Positions 49,226 to 56,321 of a stretch of DNA of 63,674 nt are shown here, piece after piece (the stretch's first letter is position 1; each line of letters begins with the position of its first letter). The translations under genes were made by a program, and so were the position numbers. This stretch comes from a virus, in IMG/VR virus record IMGVR_UViG_3300048839_000884, positions 1 to 63,674 of that record; one strand, given 5' to 3'. Below the pieces are notes generated by a model. It was not told the origin of the DNA. It searched no databases and saw only the letters and a program-made list of their open reading frames with translations.

Positions 49226-49564
49226 TCAGCCGGCCATCTCGGGGTCGACTTCGGCGAGGAGCGCGTCCAGCGCCGGAGCGTTGGCGGTGCAATCGCTGAT
49301 GACGTCCGCGCCATTGCCGTGGATGAGCCAGACCCGGCCAATCTGCGCCGGGGCGACCGGGTCGCGGAAGTTGAGGGTCGTCTCGTCGGTCGCGCAGACT
49401 TCGGCCGTGATCGCTTCATAGTCGGTCGACCGCTTGAGCGACCATTCCTCGCCGTCGAACACGCTGATGGTCCAGCCACGGCCGAGCGCGGCGCGGATGA
49501 GGCGGTCGACGATAGCGCGCTCGGTGTCGAGGTGCGGGGCGAGGTAGTGTTCGGGGTAGGCCAT
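49226..49564 (-). CDS. Hypothetical protein, 112 aa, first gene after a promoter
   Basis: 112 aa, start 49564 with AGGAGGGATCC. Mixed fold: helix 14-30, strands around WTISVFDGEEW and GRVWLIHGNG, acidic helix at the end. First gene after the promoter at 49606-49635; its leader carries a CCGGGCG/CGCCCGG hairpin. Function unknown. Confidence 0.66.
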   Translation of the reverse strand: MAYPEHYLAPHLDTERAIVDRLIRAALGRGWTISVFDGEEWSLKRSTDYEAITAEVCATDETTLNFRDPVAPAQIGRVWLIHGNGADVISDCTANAPALDALLAEVDPEMAG

Positions 49565-49605
49565 GGATCCCTCCTTGGTGCTGCCGGGCGACGCCCGGTC
49601 CGAGA

Positions 49606-49635
49606 GTTATAGCGCCAGAGCGTTGCACATGCAAC
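49606..49635 (-). promoter_or_regulatory. Minus-strand promoter with GTTGCA..TGCAAC operator
   Basis: Palindrome GTTGCA-TG-TGCAAC (49635-49622). TTGCAT (49634-49629) is the -35, 17-bp spacer, TATAAC (49611-49606) the -10. The palindrome is further framed by AGCGCCA/TGGCGCT arms (49610-49616 and 49639-49645). Same architecture as 47192-47220, so a shared regulator is likely. Confidence 0.82.
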
Positions 49636-49657
49636 ACCATGGCGCTTTTCTGACAGG

Positions 49658-49999
49658 CTAGATCGCCCTTGGGATGTTGGCGAGGATCGCCTGCCGGACC
49701 TTGTCGACGCCGGCGTTGGTGACGTCGTCCAGAACCTTGCTCTCGACGACGCGCCGGCCGCCGTCGGGGCGGACGCGGATCGTCAGGCTTGCGACATGGC
49801 CGCACATGCCGGCCATGGTGGCGGCGCCCATGACCGCGCCGACGATGGCGATGGTCATCTCCTCGCGGGTGCGGCACAGGACCGGGTGCGCGTCCAGCAG
49901 GTCGACAATCTCGTCGCTGCGCCGCGCGGTCGTCGCGTTGACCCACATCCAGAAGTCGTCGCCCGTGCCATCGGCGTTGACGTTGATGTTGATGCTCAT
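49658..49999 (-). CDS. Hypothetical protein, 113 aa
   Basis: 113 aa, starting MSININVNADGTGD at 49999 with AGGAGGGATCC. A central Ala/Gly/Met-rich hydrophobic stretch (MTIAIVGAVMGAATMAGMCG, 48-67) could be a membrane helix or buried helix. Ends just before the 49606 promoter. No family recognised. Confidence 0.64.
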   Translation of the reverse strand: MSININVNADGTGDDFWMWVNATTARRSDEIVDLLDAHPVLCRTREEMTIAIVGAVMGAATMAGMCGHVASLTIRVRPDGGRRVVESKVLDDVTNAGVDKVRQAILANIPRAI

Positions 50000-50066
50000 G
50001 GATCCCTCCTGTGTGAAGCACTGGCGCTTCGGAAGGCCCCGCCCGTAGGCGAGGCCGGCCGCTGCG
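50000..50066 (-). repeat. Spacer module F (covariant hairpin)
   Basis: 67 bp; hairpin GAAGC-GCCAGT-GCTTC (50015-50030): both sides of one pair changed (G-C to A-T) relative to modules A-E. GC hairpin 50035-50056, stop-proximal CGCAGCG, AGGAGGGATCC. Confidence 0.88.
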
Positions 50067-50441
50067 TCAGCCCCAGCGGTAGTCCCCGGCGCCGGCCCAA
50101 GCCGCGAAGTTCCCGTCCTCCATCGCCGCGAGGCGCCGATCCGCCGCGTTGCGCTCCAGCTCGCCCATCCGGTCGTCGGTGACGACCCGCTCGCCCTTGC
50201 AGGCGCCGCAGACCACGTCGTAGTCACCACGCCAGTAGGATTCCTCGAAGTCCGGGTCGTCGTCGAAGTCCTCGGCCGTGAGCCCGTTGCAGTCGATGGA
50301 CGGGTTGACCGTGGTCCCCTCACCGTCGCAGACCGGGCAGACCATGTACTTGCGGCGGTGCGGGCGGCGGTGCGCCGGCTCCTCGTCGTCCTCGGTGCGG
50401 CACTCGTCGTCCGGGTGGACGGAAATGATCGTGATGCTCAT
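50067..50441 (-). CDS. DnaJ-type zinc-finger protein, 124 aa
   Basis: 124 aa, start 50441 with AGGAGGGATCC. Two Cys pairs, CPVCDGEG (35-42) and CGACKGE (78-84), match the CxxCxGxG repeats of DnaJ-like zinc fingers, with a very acidic loop between them. The N-terminus is His/Arg-rich. Probably binds zinc and a protein partner; a host-interaction role would suit an early small gene. Confidence 0.72.
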   Translation of the reverse strand: MSITIISVHPDDECRTEDDEEPAHRRPHRRKYMVCPVCDGEGTTVNPSIDCNGLTAEDFDDDPDFEESYWRGDYDVVCGACKGERVVTDDRMGELERNAADRRLAAMEDGNFAAWAGAGDYRWG

Positions 50442-50510
50442 GGATCCCTCCTGTGGTGAAGCACTGGCGCTTCGGGCGACCGGGGCGCTCGGCCCCGGCC
50501 CACCGCTGCG
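50442..50510 (-). repeat. Spacer module G (covariant hairpin)
   Basis: 69 bp; hairpin GAAGC-GCCAGT-GCTTC (50458-50473) as in module F, GC hairpin CCGGGGC/GCCCCGG (50480-50498), CGCAGCG, AGGAGGGATCC. Confidence 0.88.
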
Positions 50511-50891
50511 TCAGGCCGAAGCCCGCTCAAGCGCCGCGTCCATCCGGGCGATGGCGGCCCGCGCCTCCTCCGCGTCCATCGCGTTCATGATCGCCTTGAA
50601 CACATCGGCCCGGCTGACCCCGATCATCGCCGGCTTGATCCCGGCAAGGGCACCCGCCGCCTGCTCCAGAGCATGAGCCGCCGTGGAGGCGACGTCCGCC
50701 GCAGCCTGCGCGGTCCGGAAGTCCTTGGCATATCCGCACTGCGTGAAGGTCAGGACGTAGTCGGCGTCGGTCCGCTCGACCCCGGCATGGTCCATCATGC
50801 GGACCCAGACGGAGATCAGGAAGTCGTCGCTGTCCGCGCTCCGGATAACCGAGAGTTCAAGGTCGATGCGGATGTCGATGGGCTTGGTCAT
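50511..50891 (-). CDS. Hypothetical protein, 126 aa, leading gene of the minus block
   Basis: 126 aa, starting MTKPIDIRIDLEL at 50891 with GGAGGGATCC four bases further out. Beta-rich first half, Ala-rich helices in the second (AAADVASTAAHALEQAAG). It is the first gene of the minus-strand block after the divergent region 50892-51004. Confidence 0.66.
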   Translation of the reverse strand: MTKPIDIRIDLELSVIRSADSDDFLISVWVRMMDHAGVERTDADYVLTFTQCGYAKDFRTAQAAADVASTAAHALEQAAGALAGIKPAMIGVSRADVFKAIMNAMDAEEARAAIARMDAALERASA

Positions 50892-51004
50892 GGTCGGATC
50901 CCTCCGGTCTGGCGGGCGATCCCCTATGGACCCACCACGCCGTGCCGATAAGATGGCATGTCTCGGCATCCCGTGCAACACGGTACAAATGACAGGGGGA
51001 CCAT
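50892..51004. promoter_or_regulatory. Divergent control region between minus and plus blocks
   Basis: 113 bp between oppositely directed genes. It holds an inverted repeat CCGTG-CAA-CACGG (50971-50983), which contains a TGCAAC/GTTGCA half-site like that in the twin palindromic promoters. No promoter with good -35, spacing and -10 could be picked by eye for either strand; TTGCAC with TCTTAT on the minus strand has a 19-bp spacer. Confidence 0.5.
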
Positions 51005-51436
51005 ATGGGCAAGAGCAAGGGCAAGCGCAGGACCGCGCGCATCCCGGAAGTCGACGCCGCACTGGCCGCAGCACCGCGCCGCAGGGCGCCCAAGGCTCCA
51101 GCACCCGCACCAGAGGACATGCCGCGCTCGCGCGCAAAGGGCGTGGCCGCCGCGCAGGGCGACGCCGTCCCCGCGCCCGAGCCCGCCGGCCCGTGGACGT
51201 GGATCCACTACGTCATCAGCTTCGGCCAGTACGCACCCGCCCAGCACGCCGGCCGCTTCGCGCAGGGCCGCATCACCACGCCCGCCGACGTCGTCAACGC
51301 GCAGGAGTCGCTCCTCGCGATGGAGCGAGAGCACTTCGTCAAGGCCAACGCGGGCGTAACAGACCAGCAGCAGGTGGCGCAGGTGGCCGAGGCCATGCGG
51401 GTCACCGTGGCATCGTGGCAGGAGGGGGGCAAATGA
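51005..51436 (+). CDS. Hypothetical protein, 143 aa
   Basis: 143 aa, ATG 51005 after CAGGGGG. The first 60 residues are basic and Pro/Ala-rich (disordered, possibly DNA-binding), residues 62-140 a folded helical part (WTWIHYVISFGQY then coiled helix). First gene of the right-hand plus block. A terminase-small-subunit role was considered because none is recognised elsewhere, but nothing specific supports it. Confidence 0.65.
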   Translation: MGKSKGKRRTARIPEVDAALAAAPRRRAPKAPAPAPEDMPRSRAKGVAAAQGDAVPAPEPAGPWTWIHYVISFGQYAPAQHAGRFAQGRITTPADVVNAQESLLAMEREHFVKANAGVTDQQQVAQVAEAMRVTVASWQEGGK

Positions 51437-51493
51437 CATATGCACCGCGCACATGGGACAGGCAGGGGGGAGGGAGGGATAGATCAACCCTCC

Positions 51494-51505
51494 GGGCATA
51501 TGCCC
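51494..51505. other. GGGCATATGCCC palindrome between genes
   Basis: A perfect 12-bp palindrome in the 114-bp gap 51437-51550. A direct repeat GATCAACCC (51482-51490 and 51538-51546) flanks it. Possibly an operator for the 51551 gene; no clear promoter boxes found. Confidence 0.5.
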
Positions 51506-51550
51506 ACCGGGCGGGCGTTTGCTCATGGTTAGAAACGGATCAACCCCACC

Positions 51551-52138
51551 ATGGCTGACGACGGGGCGGCTGGCGCCCGTAAAGGCAGCAACCCGACGGG
51601 TGTCCCCAAGTCGAGCGACAAGCGCGCCAAGCAGCGGATAGACGGCATCCGCCGGCGCGGGAGTGTCGAGCACCTGAAGATCGAGACGTACAAGGACCGG
51701 CATTGGGTGCCCGAGCCGGCAACCATGCTGGCGATCAAGGAGTCCTTGCGAATACCTGACGCGATGGAGTTGACCTACGCGGAGGACGCCGAGGCGGTGA
51801 TCGAGAACAACATGCGCTACCACGCGCTCGTGGGTAAGCGGATCCTCGACGCGGCGGCGGCGATGATCGAGGATCGCACGCCGACGAGGGACGCGCTTTT
51901 CCTGATCGACGAGGGACTTCGGCACCGCAAGATCGCGCAGGCGGCGGCGGAAATCCTCCTCCCGTACCGCAAGGCGCGGAAGGCGCCGGAGAAGGCCGTG
52001 CCCGTGGACGAGCCGCAGGCGGCCATGGGGACGGAGATCGAGGCCATCGTTCGGGACCAGATCGCCGTGCAGATCGGCGAGACCTTCCTCAAGGCCAAGC
52101 GCCGGGACCAGACCGACGAAAAGCCCCCGTCGAAGTGA
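51551..52138 (+). CDS. Hypothetical protein, 195 aa, possible small terminase or DNA-binding protein
   Basis: 195 aa. Basic N-terminus (RKGSNPTGVPKSSDKRAKQ), a helical middle with IPDAMELTYAEDAEAV, and an acidic C-terminus that carries helical repeats. The size and basic head plus acidic helical oligomerisation region resemble small terminase subunits, and none is otherwise found, but no helix-turn-helix is evident. ATG 51551 has only a weak ribosome binding site. Confidence 0.6.
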   Translation: MADDGAAGARKGSNPTGVPKSSDKRAKQRIDGIRRRGSVEHLKIETYKDRHWVPEPATMLAIKESLRIPDAMELTYAEDAEAVIENNMRYHALVGKRILDAAAAMIEDRTPTRDALFLIDEGLRHRKIAQAAAEILLPYRKARKAPEKAVPVDEPQAAMGTEIEAIVRDQIAVQIGETFLKAKRRDQTDEKPPSK

Positions 52139-52225
52139 AGGCCCGACACGGGGCGGATACACCGGTTTTCGTCAGAACGGAGGGGATTTGTCGTCGAAGC
52201 GACCAGATCCGGACCGTCCTGTCCG

Positions 52226-52244
52226 GCTGTCCACCGGGGACAGC
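52226..52244 (+). other. Hairpin in the 189-bp gap before 52328
   Basis: GCTGTCC (52226-52232), loop ACCGG, GGACAGC (52238-52244), perfect 7-bp stem. The gap 52139-52327 shows no convincing gene. The hairpin has no T-run; it may be a transcript-processing or weak termination site. Confidence 0.45.
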
Positions 52245-52327
52245 GGGGATAACTCCGGCAGCGGTCGACGGGCCGTCATTCGCCGGCCATGGTGAGCCAC
52301 CCGGATCGGCCGGGCGGAGGACAGACC

Positions 52328-52792
52328 ATGGACGACAGGCAGGCGGCGCTCGTCGCCGCATCCACCGACATGCTGCGCTGGATCGAACGCGAGGCGTCGA
52401 TGATCGCCGCGCTCGCCGATGTGGCGACCAAGGAGCACGACGGGCATCGGCATGCCGATCTCCTCGCGGACCCGACCTGCCACGACTTGCTGGAGCGGGC
52501 GACCAAGGCGGCGATGGCGGTCGAGAAGACGCTGCCGGCGCTGCGCGAGGCGCTGGACAAGCTCACAAACCAACAGTCGGCAATCTGCGTGGCCATGACC
52601 GTAGCGGCCAAGGTGGCGCACCAGCAGGGCGCCGAGGCGACGGTGACCATCCGGTCCGAGGGCGTGGACTACACCTGCGTCATGTCGACGGAGCAGGCCA
52701 AGCGGATCAACGAGGCGATGGAGGACCAGCGCAAGGTGCGCGGCGCGACGCGGTCGCTGGCCGACTTCATCCGGGGAGGCGACGATGAGTGA
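52328..52792 (+). CDS. Hypothetical protein, 154 aa
   Basis: 154 aa, starting MDDRQAALVAASTD at ATG 52328, with GGAGGAC upstream; an in-frame ATG at 52289 lacks a ribosome binding site. Long helices, including LTNQQSAICVAMTVAAK. Starts a coupled run in which each start overlaps the preceding stop. No family recognised. Confidence 0.66.
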   Translation: MDDRQAALVAASTDMLRWIEREASMIAALADVATKEHDGHRHADLLADPTCHDLLERATKAAMAVEKTLPALREALDKLTNQQSAICVAMTVAAKVAHQQGAEATVTIRSEGVDYTCVMSTEQAKRINEAMEDQRKVRGATRSLADFIRGGDDE

Positions 52793-53141
52793 AGGCCGCA
52801 TCATGAGCCCGAAGGAGCAGTTGGACATGCTCTTCGGGCTGGTCGAGTCGATGCACGGCGCGCTGACGATGCTCCACCGGGCGACGTCCGACATCGTCTA
52901 CGGGGACCAGTACACGGAGGCTGAGGCCGCCGAGTTCTGGCGGGACGACGACCGGGTGCGGTCTCTCCTCATGGCGCTGGAGCGGTTCGAGGACGAGATG
53001 CCGAAAGGCTTCGGGGCGACGCTCATCACGCTCTACGCCCGCGTTCGGGCGATGGAGACGGCGCTTCGGTCGGGCATGGCGCTCGCCGGGGCGGAGGCAC
53101 TGGTGCGGAAGACGAAGGAGGACGCGGGCGATGAGCGGTGA
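52785..53141 (+). CDS. Hypothetical helical protein, 118 aa
   Basis: 118 aa; ATG 52785 overlaps the previous gene by 8 bp. Helical with two acidic loops; its C-terminal helix is Ala/Lys-rich. No motif recognised. Confidence 0.65.
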   Translation: MSEGRIMSPKEQLDMLFGLVESMHGALTMLHRATSDIVYGDQYTEAEAAEFWRDDDRVRSLLMALERFEDEMPKGFGATLITLYARVRAMETALRSGMALAGAEALVRKTKEDAGDER

Positions 53142-53457
53142 TCTCTCGCGCTTGAAGAACCGGGCGGCCGCGGCGCGCCTGAAGATGACGATGCGCCGGG
53201 TGGGCAAGCTCACGGCGGCGATGACGCGCCTTCGCAATGTGCTGGAGCAGTCCTGTGCGTCGACGGGCGGGGTGCTGGACGACGTGTTCGACGGGATCGC
53301 CGGGTGGGATTGGGGCGTCGACGCCCGGATCGACGAGCGGTTGGTCGACGTCGTGGAGCGGACGGCGACGATTCAGTCGGTCATCGACCAGATCGACGGG
53401 GCATATCATGCGGCCAAGGCCAAGGCCGCGCAGGAGGAGGAGCGGGGCGATGCTTGA
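53131..53457 (+). CDS. Hypothetical helical protein, 108 aa
   Basis: 108 aa; ATG 53131 overlaps the previous stop by 11 bp. Basic N-terminal helix (RLKNRAAAARLKMTMRR) then amphipathic helices, similar in style to the two genes before it. Possibly subunits of one complex. Confidence 0.63.
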   Translation: MSGDLSRLKNRAAAARLKMTMRRVGKLTAAMTRLRNVLEQSCASTGGVLDDVFDGIAGWDWGVDARIDERLVDVVERTATIQSVIDQIDGAYHAAKAKAAQEEERGDA

Positions 53458-54106
53458 CGCGGCGCAGGCGGGCAAGATGGTGATGCCGTTCACGACGCTG
53501 GTCGATCAGGTCCGGCAGGAGATCCTTGCCATGGGCGATGCAACGGAGGCGTTGCGCGAGATCGAGCGTCGGTTCGCGCGGATGCACAACGAGGCGTGGG
53601 ACCGTGAGCGGCACATCGCCGGGCTACAGGACCGCATCGCTCGGGCGGAGATGGAGCACGCCGAGGAGGTGAAGAAGCTCAAGGCCGAGATCGAGCGGGC
53701 GGAGACACGGGCGAAGGTCGGCGAGGCGTGGAAGACGCGGGCGCAGATAGCCGACCAGCAGATCACGCGGATGGCAGCGGATCACGCGCGGCTGCGGAAG
53801 GAACTGGACGAGGCACGGGCGGCGAGGCCGGTGATCGGGCCGCAAGAGCCGAGCGGGCCGAAGTGGGCGACGTTGCGGGATCCGGGGCTAAAGCCGGACC
53901 CGGACATCGTGGTGCGCGAGCCGGGCGTTGGCGACATCCGGATTGCCCCTCCGGCGCCGGAGGTGGACATACCGGCGCTGCTTCGCCGGCTGGCGGCGCT
54001 TGAGGTGCGGATCGGTGGCGCGGAGGATCGGCTGGGCATCATGGCGGTGCAGGTGCGGCTGATCGACGAGCGGCTGTCGCCGGTGCGGGCCGGGGAGGAG
54101 ACCTGA
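53450..54106 (+). CDS. Coiled-coil protein, 218 aa
   Basis: 218 aa, starting MLDAAQAGKMVMPF at ATG 53450, overlapping the previous stop by 8 bp. Residues 30-120 are a long Glu/Lys/Arg/Ala coiled coil, 125-165 a Pro-rich linker, 168-210 a second helical hairpin (LLRRLAALEVRIGGAEDRLG). A scaffold-like architecture for a small complex; function unknown. Confidence 0.68.
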   Translation: MLDAAQAGKMVMPFTTLVDQVRQEILAMGDATEALREIERRFARMHNEAWDRERHIAGLQDRIARAEMEHAEEVKKLKAEIERAETRAKVGEAWKTRAQIADQQITRMAADHARLRKELDEARAARPVIGPQEPSGPKWATLRDPGLKPDPDIVVREPGVGDIRIAPPAPEVDIPALLRRLAALEVRIGGAEDRLGIMAVQVRLIDERLSPVRAGEET

Positions 54107-54465
54107 TGCGGACGCCGAAGGGGCTGGCGGACCCGGAGGGGACGAACCGGGCGATCATCCAGCACAACGCGAAGCTCAAGCTGGACGAGATCGGGGTGAT
54201 GGTGGACCCCGAGCATCTGGATGAGGCGGTGGGCATCGCCTACGCGATCCGGGCGGCGAGCCTGAAACCGAGCACGCGGACGGTGCCGCCGCATCTGGAC
54301 GCGGTGCTGATCGTGCTGCGGGACAAGGAGTGGCCGCACCGGCTGGCGTGCGAGCGGATCGGCGTAGACCGGCGCCGTGCGATGGACACCTACAACTTCG
54401 CGGTCCGGCGCCGGGAGGTGCGCGCGCTGAGGAGGATGGCCGATGGGCAGCCTGATCGAGGATAG
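54106..54465 (+). CDS. Hypothetical protein with HTH-like end, 119 aa
   Basis: 119 aa; ATG 54106 overlaps the previous stop (TGATG). C-terminal residues 65-105 (VLIVLRDKEWPHRLACERIGVDRRR) have a helix-turn-helix-like layout. It overlaps the next gene by 23 bp. May be DNA-binding; weak evidence. Confidence 0.63.
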   Translation: MRTPKGLADPEGTNRAIIQHNAKLKLDEIGVMVDPEHLDEAVGIAYAIRAASLKPSTRTVPPHLDAVLIVLRDKEWPHRLACERIGVDRRRAMDTYNFAVRRREVRALRRMADGQPDRG

Positions 54466-54781
54466 CGGGGACATGCTGGGCCGGATGCAGCAACTCACGG
54501 CATTCTGGCGCATACCGGAGGCGCATGAGGAGGAGGTGGCTGCGGCGGTCGCGGCGGCGAACGAGTACCGGGCAGCGACGAAGCCCGGCGTCGGGTTCCG
54601 CCTGTCGGCCTACGAGGAGGTGGCGATCTGGTTCCTGCACGGTCGCGGGATGCGCCGGACGGCGATCTCCGAGCGGCTTGGGATCTCGCGGAACACGGTG
54701 TCGCAGCGGCTTCTGCCGGGGCGGCGCGAGGACAACCGGCGGCGGTCGTCGGAGTGGCGCTGGGACAGGAGGGCGAAATGA
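54443..54781 (+). CDS. HTH protein, 112 aa
   Basis: 112 aa. Residues 63-92 (LHGRGMRRTAISERLGISRNTVSQRL) form a clear helix-turn-helix of the sigma-factor or MarR/resolvase kind, with a basic end (RREDNRRRSSEWRWDRR). ATG 54443 follows GAGGAGG. Likely a regulator or transposase-like DNA binder of the right arm. Confidence 0.75.
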   Translation: MGSLIEDSGDMLGRMQQLTAFWRIPEAHEEEVAAAVAAANEYRAATKPGVGFRLSAYEEVAIWFLHGRGMRRTAISERLGISRNTVSQRLLPGRREDNRRRSSEWRWDRRAK

Positions 54782-54993
54782 GCGGGATCCGGATGAATGA
54801 GGATCGGGCGCTGGCGGCCATCGAGTCGCTGGAGCGCCGGGTGATGGTCTACGAGCACTCGAACCGGGAACTGGCGCAGCGGCTGCGGGCGGCGAGCGAG
54901 AAGGCGGCGGCGATGACGCAACTCGCCGTGGCGCTCGGCGTCGCGACGGCCGGGCTGACGGTCGTGCTCTACATGAGGGCGTTCGGATGGTGA
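54778..54993 (+). CDS. Small membrane protein, 71 aa
   Basis: 71 aa; ATG 54778 overlaps the HTH stop (ATGA). A charged helix (ESLERRVMVYEHSNRELAQRL) precedes one C-terminal transmembrane segment (about 47-66). Tail-anchored topology. Function unknown. Confidence 0.64.
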   Translation: MSGIRMNEDRALAAIESLERRVMVYEHSNRELAQRLRAASEKAAAMTQLAVALGVATAGLTVVLYMRAFGW

Positions 54994-55475
54994 CCCCGAT
55001 CTACGAGACGATCTCGGACCGCCTCATTCAGGAGGCGGCGCTCCGGCGGATGGTCGGCTACATGCCGGGCTGCACGGTGGCGTTCACGCACAAGCTCGCG
55101 GGCGTGGACGGGGTGATCGAGCGCGATGGCCGCGTCTTCGGGGTCGTCGAGTTCAAGGACCGGGACGTCCCGGACGGTGTGAGCACGGTGTTCTTCTCGG
55201 CCGAGAAGGCGGCGCGGCTCTACATGCTGCACGTCACGCTGAAATGCCGGGCGTTCTACTGCGTCCAGCGGCTCGGCGAGCTTGGGGTGTTCGAGGTTCC
55301 GTGGGCCGGGAAGATCGGCGCGGACATCTCGGGGCGGAACGACCGGCTGAATGACCCGAAGCGCAAGGAGGTGATGCTCCATGTGCCGCTCCGGGGGTTC
55401 TGGTGGTCGCCGCAGGAGGGGGACGACGACGGGTTCGTGTTCCCGTTCATGAGCCGAGAGGAGTGGGACGAATGA
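54987..55475 (+). CDS. Possible PD-(D/E)XK nuclease-like protein, 162 aa
   Basis: 162 aa; ATG 54987 overlaps the previous stop by 7 bp. Residues 35-57 (GVDGVIERDGRVFGVVEFKDRD) show an Asp, a beta turn and Glu-x-Lys, the core pattern of PD-(D/E)XK nucleases, followed by helices that could hold the rest of the fold. Length fits a minimal nuclease. Not proven; other alpha/beta folds can show this pattern. Confidence 0.62.
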   Translation: MVTPIYETISDRLIQEAALRRMVGYMPGCTVAFTHKLAGVDGVIERDGRVFGVVEFKDRDVPDGVSTVFFSAEKAARLYMLHVTLKCRAFYCVQRLGELGVFEVPWAGKIGADISGRNDRLNDPKRKEVMLHVPLRGFWWSPQEGDDDGFVFPFMSREEWDE

Positions 55476-55648
55476 GCAGCAACACGGGCGAGCCGGCGCA
55501 GGGGTTGACGTCGGTAACCGTGACCTTGGTCGCGAACAATGGCGTCATCATCACGCACGCGCGGTCCGCGAACGTCATCGCCGCGTTCTCGGAACTCGAT
55601 GCCGCGCTGGACTGGTTGAAGACGCAGGTGTGGAGGCCGTCGCCATGA
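55472..55648 (+). CDS. Hypothetical protein, 58 aa
   Basis: 58 aa; ATG 55472 overlaps the previous stop (GAATGAG). Two strands and a C-terminal helix (FSELDAALDWLKTQ). Coupled to the next gene by ATGA. Confidence 0.62.
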   Translation: MSSNTGEPAQGLTSVTVTLVANNGVIITHARSANVIAAFSELDAALDWLKTQVWRPSP

Positions 55649-56109
55649 CCGTCCACGCCGACCTGATTGCCCGGATGGAAGAAATCGCAACCCGACCTGA
55701 CTGCACCTACCCCGGACACATGCTCGACGCCGCCATGATCATCAAGGCGCTGGTGTGCGAGCGGGACGAAGCCCTGCGCCACGTAGAACAGCTACAGGAC
55801 AAGCTCGACCCGGAGCACTCCTGCGCGTGCTGCTACGACCGTCCCGACATCACCTGCGGCCACCACTCGCCGATGCTGGCGAAGGCCGAGGCCGAGCGGG
55901 ACGAAGCCCGTGCGGCGCTGCGTGAGGCTCGGGCGGCCATGCACGCCGTCGTGACGGGCGACTACCCGAATCCTCGCGACCACCGGCCGGGCCAGTGCAA
56001 GCACGGCACGTTCTACTGGGTCGACTGCGGCCAGTGCATCGACGAGTGGCTGGAGGCCGCCGTCGCCCGCATCGACACGCTGCTCGCCAAGACGGAGGGG
56101 ACGACGTGA
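55645..56109 (+). CDS. Cys/His-rich protein, 154 aa
   Basis: 154 aa; ATG 55645. Two Cys/His clusters: HSCACCYDRPDITCGHH (58-74) and QCKHG...DCGQC (about 115-133), typical of zinc-binding modules, linked by a coiled helix. Host-like hypothetical proteins with such HGxx..CGxC motifs are common in phages, but no function is known. Confidence 0.66.
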   Translation: MTVHADLIARMEEIATRPDCTYPGHMLDAAMIIKALVCERDEALRHVEQLQDKLDPEHSCACCYDRPDITCGHHSPMLAKAEAERDEARAALREARAAMHAVVTGDYPNPRDHRPGQCKHGTFYWVDCGQCIDEWLEAAVARIDTLLAKTEGTT

Positions 56110-56321
56110 GCGACCGTGACCAGATTGAGCGCGACGTGGATGTGCGCGTGATCGACCAGCGCATCGGCATGGGGATCGGCGGGTGGGATACGGTCATCCG
56201 CGTCTACCACAAGCCGACAGGCATCTTGATCGAGATGCCGAGGCTGTCGCGCAGTCAATACAAGGACCGGAAGCTGGCGCTCGACATGATCGAGTATGCA
56301 CTAGCGGAGATCACCCCATGA
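56106..56321 (+). CDS. Release-factor-like protein lacking the GGQ motif (71 aa, GTG)
   Basis: 71 aa; GTG 56106 overlaps the previous stop. Residues 21-60 follow the class I release factor core: GWDTVIRVYHKPTGILIEM and RLSRSQYKDRKLALDMIEYAL align with the VRITHIPTG and RSQHKNR segments of RF1/RF2. The catalytic GGQ is replaced by GGW and the loop around it is shortened, and no stop-codon reading domain exists. It could bind the ribosome peptidyl-transferase centre without hydrolysis. Confidence 0.72.
   Translation: MSDRDQIERDVDVRVIDQRIGMGIGGWDTVIRVYHKPTGILIEMPRLSRSQYKDRKLALDMIEYALAEITP

Noticed and set aside
46504-50510. CRISPR array in the 46.5-50.5 kb repeats
   Set aside because: The repeats are 67-75 bp, lie between open reading frames and are spaced by 190-380 bp genes, not by uniform short spacers; no cas genes nearby.
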